A stretch of DNA of 64,000 bases from Pedobacter sp. R20-19 (lineage in GTDB: Bacteria > Bacteroidota > Bacteroidia > Sphingobacteriales > Sphingobacteriaceae): positions 310,001 through 374,000 of the forward strand of contig NZ_JCKI01000003.1 in NCBI RefSeq assembly GCF_000708265.2. The letters are read 5' to 3'. Of this stretch, positions 45,218 through 53,758 are shown piece after piece. How positions within the stretch are numbered: position 1 is the first letter of the stretch; each line of letters begins with the position of its first letter. The notes under the pieces are model-generated. The model searched no databases, was not told the origin of the DNA, and saw nothing but the letters and a program-made list of their open reading frames with translations. The translations under genes were made by a program, and so were the position numbers.

Positions 45218-45366
45218 TGGGGGCAAAACTACAAAATGTTGCAAATATCTCCCATTAGCTCATCTTTTCCCAGAAACAGAATTCCTGCTCATTAATAATA
45301 GTTAACTCATTGGACAGATATATTCAGGTAATCACAGGGAATAAAATCATCGATGCTAAAAATGGC
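45211..45366 (-). repeat. Copy 2 of the ~155-bp TonB-receptor upstream repeat
   Basis: This segment aligns with 8129-8282 in the same orientation. On the minus strand it ends TAGTTTTGCCCCCAATG, where TAGTTTTG (45224-45231) fits the Bacteroidota -7 element TAnnTTTG only a few bases before the receptor ATG. From here to 45659 no other gene is seen. Confidence 0.65.
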
Positions 45367-45659
45367 ATAAGGCAATGCTGGCAAAGCTAGATATCATGTT
45401 GTAATAATTATTCCACCGTTAAATGATAATAGCAATGGCTTTACATAATGTTTGGAATAAAGTTAAATTGAAAGAGTAACTTACGCATTCAATCCTTTAC
45501 TTACCCTCTCTTCAGTTCTATCCATAATTGGTAATAAGCATATCGCCACAGCGGTGAATTGAGATTAGGAAAAAAGTGAAGGAACCATCACTAAATCAAC
45601 ACAAATGCACTTTTTAATTCGCAGCAGACATAAGATAACAATCACATTTATTAATTAAT
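45367..45659. other. Upstream region of the M1 peptidase gene, no gene seen
   Basis: An AT-rich stretch without a supported coding sequence. It presumably contains the promoter of the M1 peptidase gene, but no strong motif was found. Confidence 0.35.
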
Positions 45660-47306
45660 ATGAAAATAATAGTATTTTTTTTTCTTCTCTTTTTAACCAT
45701 TCCGTCGTGGTTTCATGCTCAAACTTCACCATACATTGTGAATATCAACAAAGAGCAAGTTCCTATCAATACATCAGGAGAAAGAAATTGGTGGAATCTA
45801 CTGCATTATACGATTGCGATAACTCCAGACTTTAATAAAAAATTTATTTCAGGGACAAATGAGATAACTTTTATTGCTTATCAGAGGAGTAGCACTTTGC
45901 AAATTGATTTACAAGATCCAATGCGCATAACTAGTATTACCTGGGAAAATGTAAATCTTCCTTATATTAAGCAAAAAGAAAAATACTTTATTACTTTTCC
46001 AAGGGAAGTGAAGAAAGGCGAAACCCATGCAATCTTTATAAAATTTGAAGGATACCCAACTGAAGCTATTAACCCCCCATTTGACAATGGTTGGATATGG
46101 GCAAAAGATAAGAATGGAAGACCATGGATAAGTATTGCTTGCGAAGGTTCTGGTGCCAGTATTTGGTTGCCATGTAAAGACATTTTATATGATGAACCTG
46201 ATAATGGCGTTGCCTTCAGTATCACAGTGCCTGATACGCTAACAGCAGTCTCAAATGGCAGATTACAAAACAAGGTTGTCAATAAAGGCGGTACAGCAAC
46301 ATACAATTGGAAAGTTATAAACCCTATCAATAACTATAATATTATCCCTTACATTGGAAAATATACCAGCTGGCATAGTGACTATAAGGGTTTGAAAGGT
46401 CTACTTGACTGTAATTTTTGGGTATTAGACTATAATTTGGCAAGGGCGAAGAGACACTTGCTGCAAACGGATACTATGCTACGAGCTTTTGAATATTGGA
46501 TGGGAGCTTATCCATTTTATAAAGATGGTTATAAGTTAGTAGAAGCACCTATGCCTGGCATGGAACATCAAAGTGGAATAGCGTATGGGAATGGCTTTCA
46601 AAATGGTTATAAAGGAAGAGACGCTATTTCAGGTTCGGGCTGGGGCCTAAAGTGGGACTTTATATTAGTGCATGAAAGTGGTCATGAATGGTTTGGCAAT
46701 AGCCTTTCATCAAGTTCCAACGATGATAGCTGGATACATGAAGGTTTTGCAAAATACTTAGAAAGCCTGTACACAGCGTATGTTTGGGGTAATGAAGCAG
46801 GTAATGAATATTCTCTTGGCACCTGGAAACATATAAAAAATGACCAACCAATTTTAGGCTCTAGCACATCTGATAAATACTATAAAGGTGCAGCAATGCT
46901 TCACACTATCCGGCAGGTCCTGGGAGACACTGTTTTCCGTGGCTGGCTTCATGGATTGAATCAAACATTTTATCACCAAACTATTAGTACTAAACAGATT
47001 TTGCGATTTCTCAATTATTATACAAAAAAAGACTTTACAAGCGTCTTTGCCCAATACTTAGAATCTACTCAAGTTCCCGCCTGGGAATACAATTTTTATA
47101 ATGGGAAACTGTACTTCAGGTGGACTAACTGTAAGAAGGATTTTGATATGCCCCTGAACATTGCAGTTGACGGCAAAACCTTTCAATTAGTCTATCCAAC
47201 AACACAATGGCAAACACTTTTTACATTTAATGATGATATAAAGCGTTTACTAGTTGATAAGAACTATTATGTAAAAGTAGTAAAACGACAGTCACAGGTA
47301 GATTAA
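45660..47306 (+). CDS. M1-family metallopeptidase (gluzincin aminopeptidase-like), secreted
   Basis: A 548-residue zinc peptidase with a signal peptide (about 1-20, ending FHAQ). The beta-saddle N-terminal domain leads to the catalytic domain with the substrate-recognition motif PGMEHQSG (a GAMEN-type exopeptidase loop) and the zinc site HESGH (H338, E339, H342) with E361 in HEGFAKYLE, spaced exactly as in M1 (HExxH-x18-E). The C-terminal domain is short. It is expected to cleave N-terminal residues from peptides in the periplasm or outside. It stands alone between decayed genes and is apparently intact. Confidence 0.93.
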   Translation: MKIIVFFFLLFLTIPSWFHAQTSPYIVNINKEQVPINTSGERNWWNLLHYTIAITPDFNKKFISGTNEITFIAYQRSSTLQIDLQDPMRITSITWENVNLPYIKQKEKYFITFPREVKKGETHAIFIKFEGYPTEAINPPFDNGWIWAKDKNGRPWISIACEGSGASIWLPCKDILYDEPDNGVAFSITVPDTLTAVSNGRLQNKVVNKGGTATYNWKVINPINNYNIIPYIGKYTSWHSDYKGLKGLLDCNFWVLDYNLARAKRHLLQTDTMLRAFEYWMGAYPFYKDGYKLVEAPMPGMEHQSGIAYGNGFQNGYKGRDAISGSGWGLKWDFILVHESGHEWFGNSLSSSSNDDSWIHEGFAKYLESLYTAYVWGNEAGNEYSLGTWKHIKNDQPILGSSTSDKYYKGAAMLHTIRQVLGDTVFRGWLHGLNQTFYHQTISTKQILRFLNYYTKKDFTSVFAQYLESTQVPAWEYNFYNGKLYFRWTNCKKDFDMPLNIAVDGKTFQLVYPTTQWQTLFTFNDDIKRLLVDKNYYVKVVKRQSQVD

Positions 47307-47642
47307 CATAGCAAAAGATTACACCAAAATATGTTCTTAGATTAATTATTTAAATCACTGTGTATGTTCTTACGATTGAAGTGTAGTTACGGTTTTCATC
47401 TACGCTCCTTATCTAACCAAGATCGATAGGCTGCTTTACCACGTTCGAATTCTTCTGCTAATAAATAAAATTGACTTATTTTTTTTTCTTTACATTTAAA
47501 ACCTAATTAGATATAGATTATGACCGCAGAATAAAGGGTCGGCTTTGGTTGAACTTTCAGAGATTGATGAAATCTAAACTCGAGGAAGACAGACAAACTT
47601 TCTTGCGTTTTGCAGAATTTGACTCCAGGTCGCTGTCGTTTA
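47307..47642. other. Gene-poor stretch with a short decayed gene tail
   Basis: No intact gene. On the minus strand near 47428-47520 a stop-to-stop frame ends AEEFERGKAAYRSWLDKERR, which looks like the C-terminus of a real protein of unknown family, without a start. The rest is AT-rich. Confidence 0.3.
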
Positions 47643-48055
47643 TTATGACATTCCCCATCGATTTTCAATCTTCGTAATGTAAACGGCTGTCTGATCTATT
47701 CCGAGCAGCATTCCTATGTTCAGACGATTATAGATTACTGATGCTATAGGAGGTCGCTCCTCATTCAATCGAGACTCTATTTCTATAAAAGAAGCAATAG
47801 TATTTATCTGCTGCGGTGTCTGTTTCAATTTGAAGGCTCGATCGGAAAATTCCGGCAACCAAACCTTTTTAAAATCCCTAACTATTTGTTCGATAATAGC
47901 CCGAGTGGTCACAGATCATGGGAAATTATAAGTATTTGGAGACATATAACCTCCAAGATTTTAGCTTCCGGAGCTATATCTTCAATTAGTGAAATATCGT
48001 CCATAAGTTTCAATGTGGCATTTTCGCCTGCCGATTGATTTGAGGAAGTTGCCAG
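47643..48055 (-). pseudogene. Fragment of endolytic transglycosylase MltG
   Basis: The minus strand encodes the MltG (YceG) core: IEDIAPEAKILE, then after a one-base loss GGYMSPNTYNFP, then a TGA in place of a codon, then TIASFIEIESRLNEERPPIASVIYNRLNIGML, which holds the family's catalytic Glu in the IE-ES context. The C-terminal part after IDQTAVY is lost and the N-terminal part is cut at the IS3 left end (48056). The gene is dead. Confidence 0.75.
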
Positions 48056-48148
48056 TGTGCACTTCCCAAAATTCAGACCAGTTAAAAGTAGAATTCTAGA
48101 CCTAGCGCAGCGAGGCTATTAGAAAAACTATTAATTTTAATTGGTTAT

Positions 48149-48415
48149 ATGAAAAGAATCAAGTTTACGGAATCCCAGATTGTAAAAGCAATCAAGGAAC
48201 ATGAGAGCGGTAAAAACGTGCATGATCTCTGCAGAGAGTTAGGAATTAGCGCTGCAGCCTTTTACAAATGGCGCCAAAGGTATGGCGGAATGGAAGTCAA
48301 AGAACTATCGAAATTAAAGGCGCTGGAAGAAGAAAATGCACGTTTAAAGAAAATGTATGCGAATCTTAGCCTCGTGCATGAAGTTTTCAAGGAGGCTGTA
48401 GAAAAAAAGCTTTAA
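48149..48415 (+). CDS. IS3-family transposase OrfA (helix-turn-helix)
   Basis: An 88-residue HTH_8-type protein: KRIKFTESQIVKAIKEHESG, the recognition helix region VHDLCRELGISAAAFYKWRQ, and a C-terminal leucine zipper (KLKALEEENARLKKMYANL). It binds the terminal repeats and, in intact elements, joins OrfB by frameshifting to form the active transposase. The end of the gene carries a seven-A slippery run. Confidence 0.92.
   Translation: MKRIKFTESQIVKAIKEHESGKNVHDLCRELGISAAAFYKWRQRYGGMEVKELSKLKALEEENARLKKMYANLSLVHEVFKEAVEKKL
48402..48409 (+). other. Slippery sequence for -1 programmed frameshift (A7G)
   Basis: Seven A residues (48402-48408) followed by G occur just before the orfA stop. A -1 shift here continues directly into the orfB frame (KKALTPDEKRDLV), as in other IS3-family elements. 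Confidence 0.75.
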
Positions 48416-49222
48416 CGCCTGACGAGAAAAGGGATTTAGTTGATGAAATGGTAAAAAGGATAAGCCATCGTCAGGCCTGTAAATGCGTTGGATTGAACCG
48501 AAGCAAACATTACTATCAACATAAACGAGGGGATGATAGTGAAGTAGTTGATGCACTTTCACTTCTTGTTGAAAAGCACGTCTCCATAGGCTTCTGGCAG
48601 TGTTACTACCGATTGCGTCAAAAAGGGCTTAAATGGAACCATAAAAAGATTTATAGGATTTATAACCTCAATGAGGCTTAATATCCGCCGCAGGGCAAGG
48701 AAGAGGCTGCCAGAAAGAGTCAAAAAACCCTTATTCGTGCCAGAAACGGTAAATGAGGTATGGTCCATGGATTTTATGAGTGATGCGCTTTGGAATGGAA
48801 GGAAATTTAGGTTGTTGAACATCGCTGATGATTATAACAGAGAGATGCTTATTATGGAGATAGATTATTCACTTCCAGCATTGCGAGTTATAAGAGCCTT
48901 GGATGAGCTAAAACAATATAGGAAGCTTCCAAAAAAAATAAGAATGGATAATGGGCCGGAGTTTATCTCGCATAAGTTGGATGAATGGGCAAAGGAAAAC
49001 AAGGTTGAACTAGTTTTTATCCAGCCAGGAGAACCAACACAGAATGCATATATTGAAAGATTGAATGGAAGCATCAGAAGAGAATTGTTAAATGCCTACA
49101 TATTTCACTCCCTGGATGATGTAAGGGAGAAAGTGGAGGAATGGATGGTGGATTACAATTACCATCGACCACACCAGGCATTGAACTTCAAATCTCCTGT
49201 AGATTTATTGCAGGAAATTTGA
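48416..49222 (+). pseudogene. IS3-family transposase OrfB, interrupted by a frameshift
   Basis: The catalytic half of the transposase. The first part (RISHRQACKCVGLNRSKHYYQ to KIYRIYNL) and the second part (MRLNIRRRARKRLP onward) are in different frames: one extra A at about 48671 breaks the run. The second part holds the DDE triad: WSMDFMSD, RMDNGPEF and NAYIERLNGS, then VDYNYHRPHQALNF. A sequencing error or true mutation would both explain the break; if real, the element is defective. Confidence 0.85.
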
Positions 49223-49251
49223 GGACAAAATTATACTTTTGAATGGTCTGA

Positions 49252-49341
49252 AAAACAGGGGAGCTTACACCCTACTGTGTATTTCTTTTAGCTTTGGGTT
49301 TACATGCACCAGGGACGGCAATGAGAAAAACATCGCACTAA
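49252..49341 (+). repeat. Short imperfect repeat, copy 1 (overlaps IS right end)
   Basis: CCCTACTGTGTATTTCTTTTAGC and ACATGCACCAG here recur in altered form at 50415-50497 and more weakly at 50184-50262. Each copy contains a short hydrophobic reading frame followed by a basic end (here LLALGLHAPGTAMRK). Confidence 0.45.
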
Positions 49342-49493
49342 AGAAGATTACCCCATTGTAAGGGTTGCTCTTAAATCTTAAATGAAACGGAAAAACAGGC
49401 ATCAGTAATAAAATGTCCATTTCCTAATGATAAAAATTAGCTTAGATTTACATATGCAACATAATTGCATAAAAATATTTAAGCTATATTATT

Positions 49494-50126
49494 ATGACAG
49501 CATTTTGGGAGGCAAGTTTTAAAGATAAACAAGAAATGTGGGGATGGGAACCAGCTGATTCCGCCGTCTCAACTTTAGCATTATTTAAAGAACAAAAATT
49601 GAAAAAAGTTCTCATACCAGGATTTGGTTATGGAAGAAATGCCAAAGTTTTTATTGACAATGGATTCCAGGTAACTGGCATTGAAATAGCTGAAAGCGCA
49701 ATTGATATCGCAAAAAAGCAGTTCGCTGATCGTATAAAAATATATTCCGGTTCGGTGTCCTCCATGCCATTTGATAGTGAATTATATGAGGGCATATTTT
49801 GTTATGCGTTACTTCACTTATTAAGCGCCCAGCAGCGCATAAAATTTATTGATGACTGTTATCATCAACTTAAACCAAATGGATACATGGTTTTCGTGTC
49901 CATTTCTAAACTAGATTTTAGATTTGGACAAGGCAAAGAAGTAAGTAAGGATACCTATGAAACTTGGCCCGGACTTCATTTGTTTTTTTACGATGAAGAT
50001 TCCATTCAATCAGCATTTAGCAATTATGACTTGATAGATGCACAAATTATAAATGAACCACGTGAGGACTCAGGTAACAAGCCCGTTCAAAGATTTTGGT
50101 ATATTATCTGCCGTAAAAAAATTTAA
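49494..50126 (+). CDS. Class I SAM-dependent methyltransferase
   Basis: A 210-residue Rossmann-fold methyltransferase. The SAM motif I is VLIPGFGYGRNAKVF, followed by the acidic end of strand 2 (VTGIEIAESAIDIA), motif with SVSSMPFDSELYEGIFCYALLHLL, and VFVSISKLDFRFG. It resembles the TehB/TPMT type. The N-terminus MTAFWEASFKDKQEMWGWEPADSA is characteristic of such proteins. It is a single gene between the IS element and a gene-poor region. The substrate is unknown. Confidence 0.87.
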   Translation: MTAFWEASFKDKQEMWGWEPADSAVSTLALFKEQKLKKVLIPGFGYGRNAKVFIDNGFQVTGIEIAESAIDIAKKQFADRIKIYSGSVSSMPFDSELYEGIFCYALLHLLSAQQRIKFIDDCYHQLKPNGYMVFVSISKLDFRFGQGKEVSKDTYETWPGLHLFFYDEDSIQSAFSNYDLIDAQIINEPREDSGNKPVQRFWYIICRKKI

Positions 50127-50183
50127 ACAGTTTAACATTTCTCAATCGTTAATGCCCGGCAAAAGGAGGATATACTGTTTATT

Positions 50184-50262
50184 GAAACGGGTATATCCAT
50201 CCTCACCTTAATCTTCCTTTCAGCTGTAAGTTTAAATGCGACAATTACAGCAAAGAGAAACG
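50184..50262 (+). repeat. Short imperfect repeat, copy 2
   Basis: Aligned with 50415-50497 through CCATCC, TTTCAGCTGTA and CAAAGAGAAA. It encodes a frame containing LTLIFLSAVSLNATITAKRN that parallels ISAVCSYAPVASKRK in the next copy. Confidence 0.45.
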
Positions 50263-50414
50263 TGCCTTATAAAAAGAATGTGCAAATAATGCTTAATTTT
50301 TGATCTGGGTATGAGCAATAAGCGTAGAATAAAAATGAAAGGCCACGCTCGAAAAAGAAAAATATTGTACAGTGAATGGTATAGGGAAACAAATTAATAT
50401 TCTTCCGGTCTCAC

Positions 50415-50497
50415 AAAACGGAGGTAACCATCCCCTACTGTATATTTTTATTTCAGCTGTATGTTCATATGCACCAGTTGCTTCAAAGAGAAAATCT
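50415..50497 (+). repeat. Short imperfect repeat, copy 3
   Basis: Shares CCCTACTGTATATTT and CATATGCACCAG with copy 1, and TTTCAGCTGTA with CAAAGAGAAA with copy 2. It may represent a duplicated small gene of unknown nature. Confidence 0.45.
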
Positions 50498-51183
50498 TCT
50501 CTTACAAATCGAACACATTTAAGAGAGAAAAGGCAAGAACAACTAAGGCCATTAACTAAAAGAGCGGCATCTGCTCAGCTGCTATTGGGGTACTTGGATA
50601 AGCGTAAGGCGGGACTTTAAAAGCCAGAAAGCATTGGCCCGTTGATTCAAGTTGAAAACAGAAATATCCCGACATGACAAAAATTCTAACATCGATCTTC
50701 CCGTATTTGTGCATTATTGTCACCCTATAAGTATGTGTATGGATATTGTCTAGACCCTCTCAGCCGCCCTTCTGATTCCAATCTTTGTAGAAAGTCCTTC
50801 TTTAATGACCATTTATAGCTCACCCCCCAATCTGTTTTGAATGACTGCGACATCGGTGAATCCAGTACAAAAATCAGGTTTCAGTTTAAAGACAGATGGC
50901 AAGGGGCGTCGCATGGTATGTACTCAGATATTAAATAAGAAAAATGAGCTTAACTTTCTTACAAAAATTGCCTCAAGCCTCCATAAAGATCAAAATTTAT
51001 TAACAGGCATTTGAATCTTAAAAAACGCCATGCTTCCTCCAGAGCGGAATAACCATAGTCCACCGCAAATTTGAGCGAAACTATCCAAAAATTTGACCTA
51101 AAGAATCAGCCCAATCCAGTCAGCATTTTACGCGTCTGACGGCGGTATGGTGTAGAAGGGACAGATGGTCTGTTCTCCATCAA

Positions 51184-51975
51184 TCACATCCTCTCACTTG
51201 AACGTTTGCGACTTTTCAGACCATTAATGATGATAAAAACAGCAAGCACAATCATCACCGCATAACAGGCATACACAATGTTCCCTCCATCAGGATTGGC
51301 GTTATTGGATACAGAAATGGCAAATAATGCCCAAATACCCACTGCCGCGAATTCACGCAGGTTTCTGGTATACACCATAATGATATTGACTATCCCCGCT
51401 GCGCAGATCATTATTATTGCCCAGCTGACTTCAGAGATGCCCCAGCCCTCCCATCCTATCTTGGTCAGGTAAGCGGAAATATTGGCTATAAAAGCTACCG
51501 TAATCCAACCCGAATACAAGGCAAACGGCCAGTATATAAACAAATAATCCTTCAGCGGATGGCTATCAAGTTCCATCCGGGTATTCATTATAATCTTGAC
51601 CAGACAAAAAAGCAGAACAGCCATGATCACTACAGAGAGACCAATATAATCATATAACCAGGCCACTACCCAGCAGGAATTAACCAAAGAGGAGAGTACG
51701 AACCACCAGCCGATTTTAAGCAGAACAGCAGACCTGCGGGGATCTTTTTTGGCCTTTAACCCGGTGTAGAAAATAAAACCCAATAGCCCGAGATAAATAA
51801 GGCCCCAGATGGAGAAAGCAAAGCCTGCAGGCGTAAAATAATTGAAGTACCTGTCAGAAATTGTTTTCATGCTATTACCGTTGAGCAGCCCCGCATTCGA
51901 CAGGTAGTTCACGGCAACCATTAAGATAAAAGCAAAGCCATTAGCAAAGAGCAGATTTTTTTTGGCGTTGTTCAT
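51184..51975 (-). CDS. TspO/MBR-like tryptophan-rich sensory membrane protein
   Basis: An integral membrane protein of about 263 residues. I prefer the ATG at 51975 (MNNAKKNLLFANG) over 52026. About seven hydrophobic helices are seen. YFNYFTPAGFAFSIWGLIYLGLLGF and the Trp-rich WWFVLSSLVNSCWVVAWLYDYIG and YWPFALYSGWITVAFI recall the TspO/MBR family, which binds tetrapyrroles or similar ligands. Bacteroidota have long versions like this. It is a single gene on its strand with no operon partner. Confidence 0.7.
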   Translation of the reverse strand: MNNAKKNLLFANGFAFILMVAVNYLSNAGLLNGNSMKTISDRYFNYFTPAGFAFSIWGLIYLGLLGFIFYTGLKAKKDPRRSAVLLKIGWWFVLSSLVNSCWVVAWLYDYIGLSVVIMAVLLFCLVKIIMNTRMELDSHPLKDYLFIYWPFALYSGWITVAFIANISAYLTKIGWEGWGISEVSWAIIMICAAGIVNIIMVYTRNLREFAAVGIWALFAISVSNNANPDGGNIVYACYAVMIVLAVFIIINGLKSRKRSSERM

Positions 51976-52248
51976 ACAGGGATCAATATGGGATTTCAAG
52001 GAATCAAGGTAATGATTTATAAGCAAAGTGCAATGAGATATACTTAAATATGCCTTATGTTATTTAAAAAAAATGCCAGTCTGATAAGAGAAAATACGGA
52101 TAAAACATTTACAGACTAATACTTGGCTAGCACCCTAGATCCAAGCATGATAAAGAATAAAAACTATAAAAAAAGCAACAATAGAGCGATAAATTTAAAA
52201 ACATTATCCAAAAAGCAGCGCAAACAAAAGATCAGTTTTAAAGTTTAA

Positions 52249-52512
52249 ATGCTAAAATCAAAACATGTCAGATCACAAAACAGCAACCGGTATTCAAAAT
52301 TCATGGAAAGATTCGAACCTTCAAAATTCAACATGCTAGCTCCCCGCATTGAAGTACTCGGGATCAAAAACCTGAACAAAAGCATCAAGCTTGCAAAGGA
52401 AGTGATCGCGGAATTAAAACCAAAACTTGTCATATCACACTGCTCAGAGCGGGCGATTGACGGCAGCTTTGAAGTGATCTGCCCATTGCGAAAAAACGCT
52501 AAAGTTAATTAA
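52249..52512 (+). CDS. Hypothetical 87-residue protein
   Basis: Not recognised. It is basic with RIEVLGIKNLNKSIKLAKEVIAELKPKL and a Cys-containing end (HCSERAIDGSFEVICPLRK). It has no membrane segment. It may start at the internal Met near residue 29. A hairpin lies just after its stop, and the STM3941-like gene follows by 67 bp on the same strand. Confidence 0.4.
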   Translation: MLKSKHVRSQNSNRYSKFMERFEPSKFNMLAPRIEVLGIKNLNKSIKLAKEVIAELKPKLVISHCSERAIDGSFEVICPLRKNAKVN

Positions 52513-52519
52513 AGCGGCC

Positions 52520-52550
52520 GCACCACTTTAGAAGAAAATTCAAGTGGTGC
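52520..52550. terminator. Perfect 9-bp hairpin between two genes
   Basis: GCACCACTT (52520-52528) and AAGTGGTGC (52542-52550) form a perfect stem with a 13-nt loop directly after the stop of the 87-residue gene. There is no T-run, so it may be a weak terminator or a regulator binding site before the next gene. Confidence 0.5.
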
Positions 52551-52579
52551 AGACCATAACCTCCTAACAACATCCATAA

Positions 52580-53134
52580 ATGGAATTTTACAGAAACAAA
52601 AAAAAATCAGCACAACTTATCTTCATCTGTTCAGTCATACTTTTTGCCCTTGTAGCGGTATTTTTGTACAGCATCGGATTATTCACAGGTATCATTGCCA
52701 CAAAGCTAGCGGGGATATCCGCTGTTTTAGGGCTCATCCTGCTTATTATGATCATCAGAATGCTGATTTCACTTAATCGCTCAATTCCGATGCTGGTCCT
52801 GAACAAGGAAGGCATAAGCTCATCGGTCACTGCAGTGAGCAAAGCAGCAGGCCTGATATACTGGGAAGACATCCTACACATTTCCCTTACCAAAGTAGGA
52901 TGGGATACCCTGGTGGAACTCACTGTAAGCAAATCAGAACACTACATGCCCATCATTAAGAAAAAACTTTCCGCGATGGCAGTCAGCGGCATACAGGATT
53001 CAGCCGGGAACCTGCAAATCTTCCTTACTGCATCCGAGCTGGATATGAACGCAGACGAATTGTTTAAGATCATTCAGGACTACCGAAAAAAAATCACCGG
53101 ATATGATCAGGCAGAAGTTGGGTACCCGCGCTAA
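52580..53134 (+). CDS. STM3941-like membrane protein
   Basis: A 184-residue protein with two N-terminal hydrophobic helices (about 12-33 and 38-62) and a soluble domain. The latter has NKEGISSSVTAVSKAAGLIYWEDI and then a PH-like strand pattern ending ADELFKIIQDYRKKI, which matches the small family called STM3941. Function is unknown, although the domain looks like the bacterial PH fold. It ends within a strong hairpin at 53128-53158. Confidence 0.7.
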   Translation: MEFYRNKKKSAQLIFICSVILFALVAVFLYSIGLFTGIIATKLAGISAVLGLILLIMIIRMLISLNRSIPMLVLNKEGISSSVTAVSKAAGLIYWEDILHISLTKVGWDTLVELTVSKSEHYMPIIKKKLSAMAVSGIQDSAGNLQIFLTASELDMNADELFKIIQDYRKKITGYDQAEVGYPR

Positions 53135-53158
53135 GGTTTCCTCAACCGAGGTTAGCGC
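53128..53158. terminator. Strong hairpin after the STM3941-like gene
   Basis: Outer stem GCGCTAA (53128-53134) with TTAGCGC (53152-53158), and an inner stem CCTC/GAGG around AACC. The stop codon TAA is inside the outer stem. It probably ends the transcript; no long T-run follows. Confidence 0.6.
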
Positions 53159-53758
53159 AGTCAATTAAATTTATAAAACATTTACCAAGTTTTAGTGTTA
53201 CTAACATGATTCCGGAGTGGTTCCCGGGATACATTAGTTTGGTTGGTTGATAAGGGATGCCCAGAGGCAATCCCTTTCTTTTTATCTGCCCCACCCCATT
53301 TTGCAACAACAGGATAAGTCCCAAGAAAGCAGCTGCGCAAGTAAAAAGAATGGACTTGAGCGGATAAACAGAAAGGCAACTGGTTTTTTTCTTAAGGGTT
53401 TTTAGCTGCTTTATTGATGAATGGTTCATTTCAATAGCCGATCATCCCATAAATCGAATCGCCTGGCATAATGGTAACAAAAGATGTAAATTAAATCCCT
53501 TTATGAGGCATAAACTATTTGCATTCTACAATTGTCAGGAACCTTGCTTACACCCGTAAATTGGACTGATCAATCATTTCTGCAAGTGATTGAGTACCGA
53601 ATGATATTACTGTTTTGCTTAAAACAATGGTCAGATTTGAGTTTATTTTGCCTGCCATAAAAATTAGGTTGAGTAATGTATTAAGTCAGCTTTCATAAAT
53701 CACCCTGTCAATCCGTTTAGCATAGATGTTATTCTAATGCTATTCAAAGCCTAGTACC
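53159..53758. other. Gene-poor stretch
   Basis: A minus-strand 95-codon frame (53142-53429) with one hydrophobic helix (ILFTCAAAFLGLILLL) overlaps the hairpin at one end and is too weak to call as a gene. The rest (53430-53758) holds no supported feature. Confidence 0.35.

Larger units (their letters stand above)
48056..49269 (+). mobile_element. IS3-family (IS407-like) insertion sequence, degraded
   Basis: An element of about 1.2 kb with terminal inverted repeats at 48056-48090 and 49234-49269. The repeats share TTTTCAGACCA-like and AAAAGTA blocks (left TGTGCACTTCCC..., right complement TGTAAGCTCCCC...) and begin TG/end CA. Between them lie orfA and orfB with the D-D-35-E transposase. The flanking 4 bp (CCAG and CCCT) do not match, so no target duplication survives. 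The left end cuts into the MltG fragment. A frameshift in orfB suggests it is inactive. Confidence 0.85.
50127..51183. other. Gene-poor stretch of about 1 kb
   Basis: No convincing gene. An 82-codon frame at 50372-50620 overlaps a short repeat copy and has no recognisable domain. The remainder (50640-51183) shows no good frame on either strand and probably is decayed sequence. Confidence 0.4.

Noticed and set aside
50372..50620. 82-codon plus-strand gene
   Set aside because: Overlaps an imperfect repeat and has no domain signal; it is treated as part of the repeat/decay zone.
53142..53429. 95-codon minus-strand hydrophobic protein
   Set aside because: It overlaps the hairpin at the end of the STM3941-like gene and shows no family pattern; coding potential is weak.
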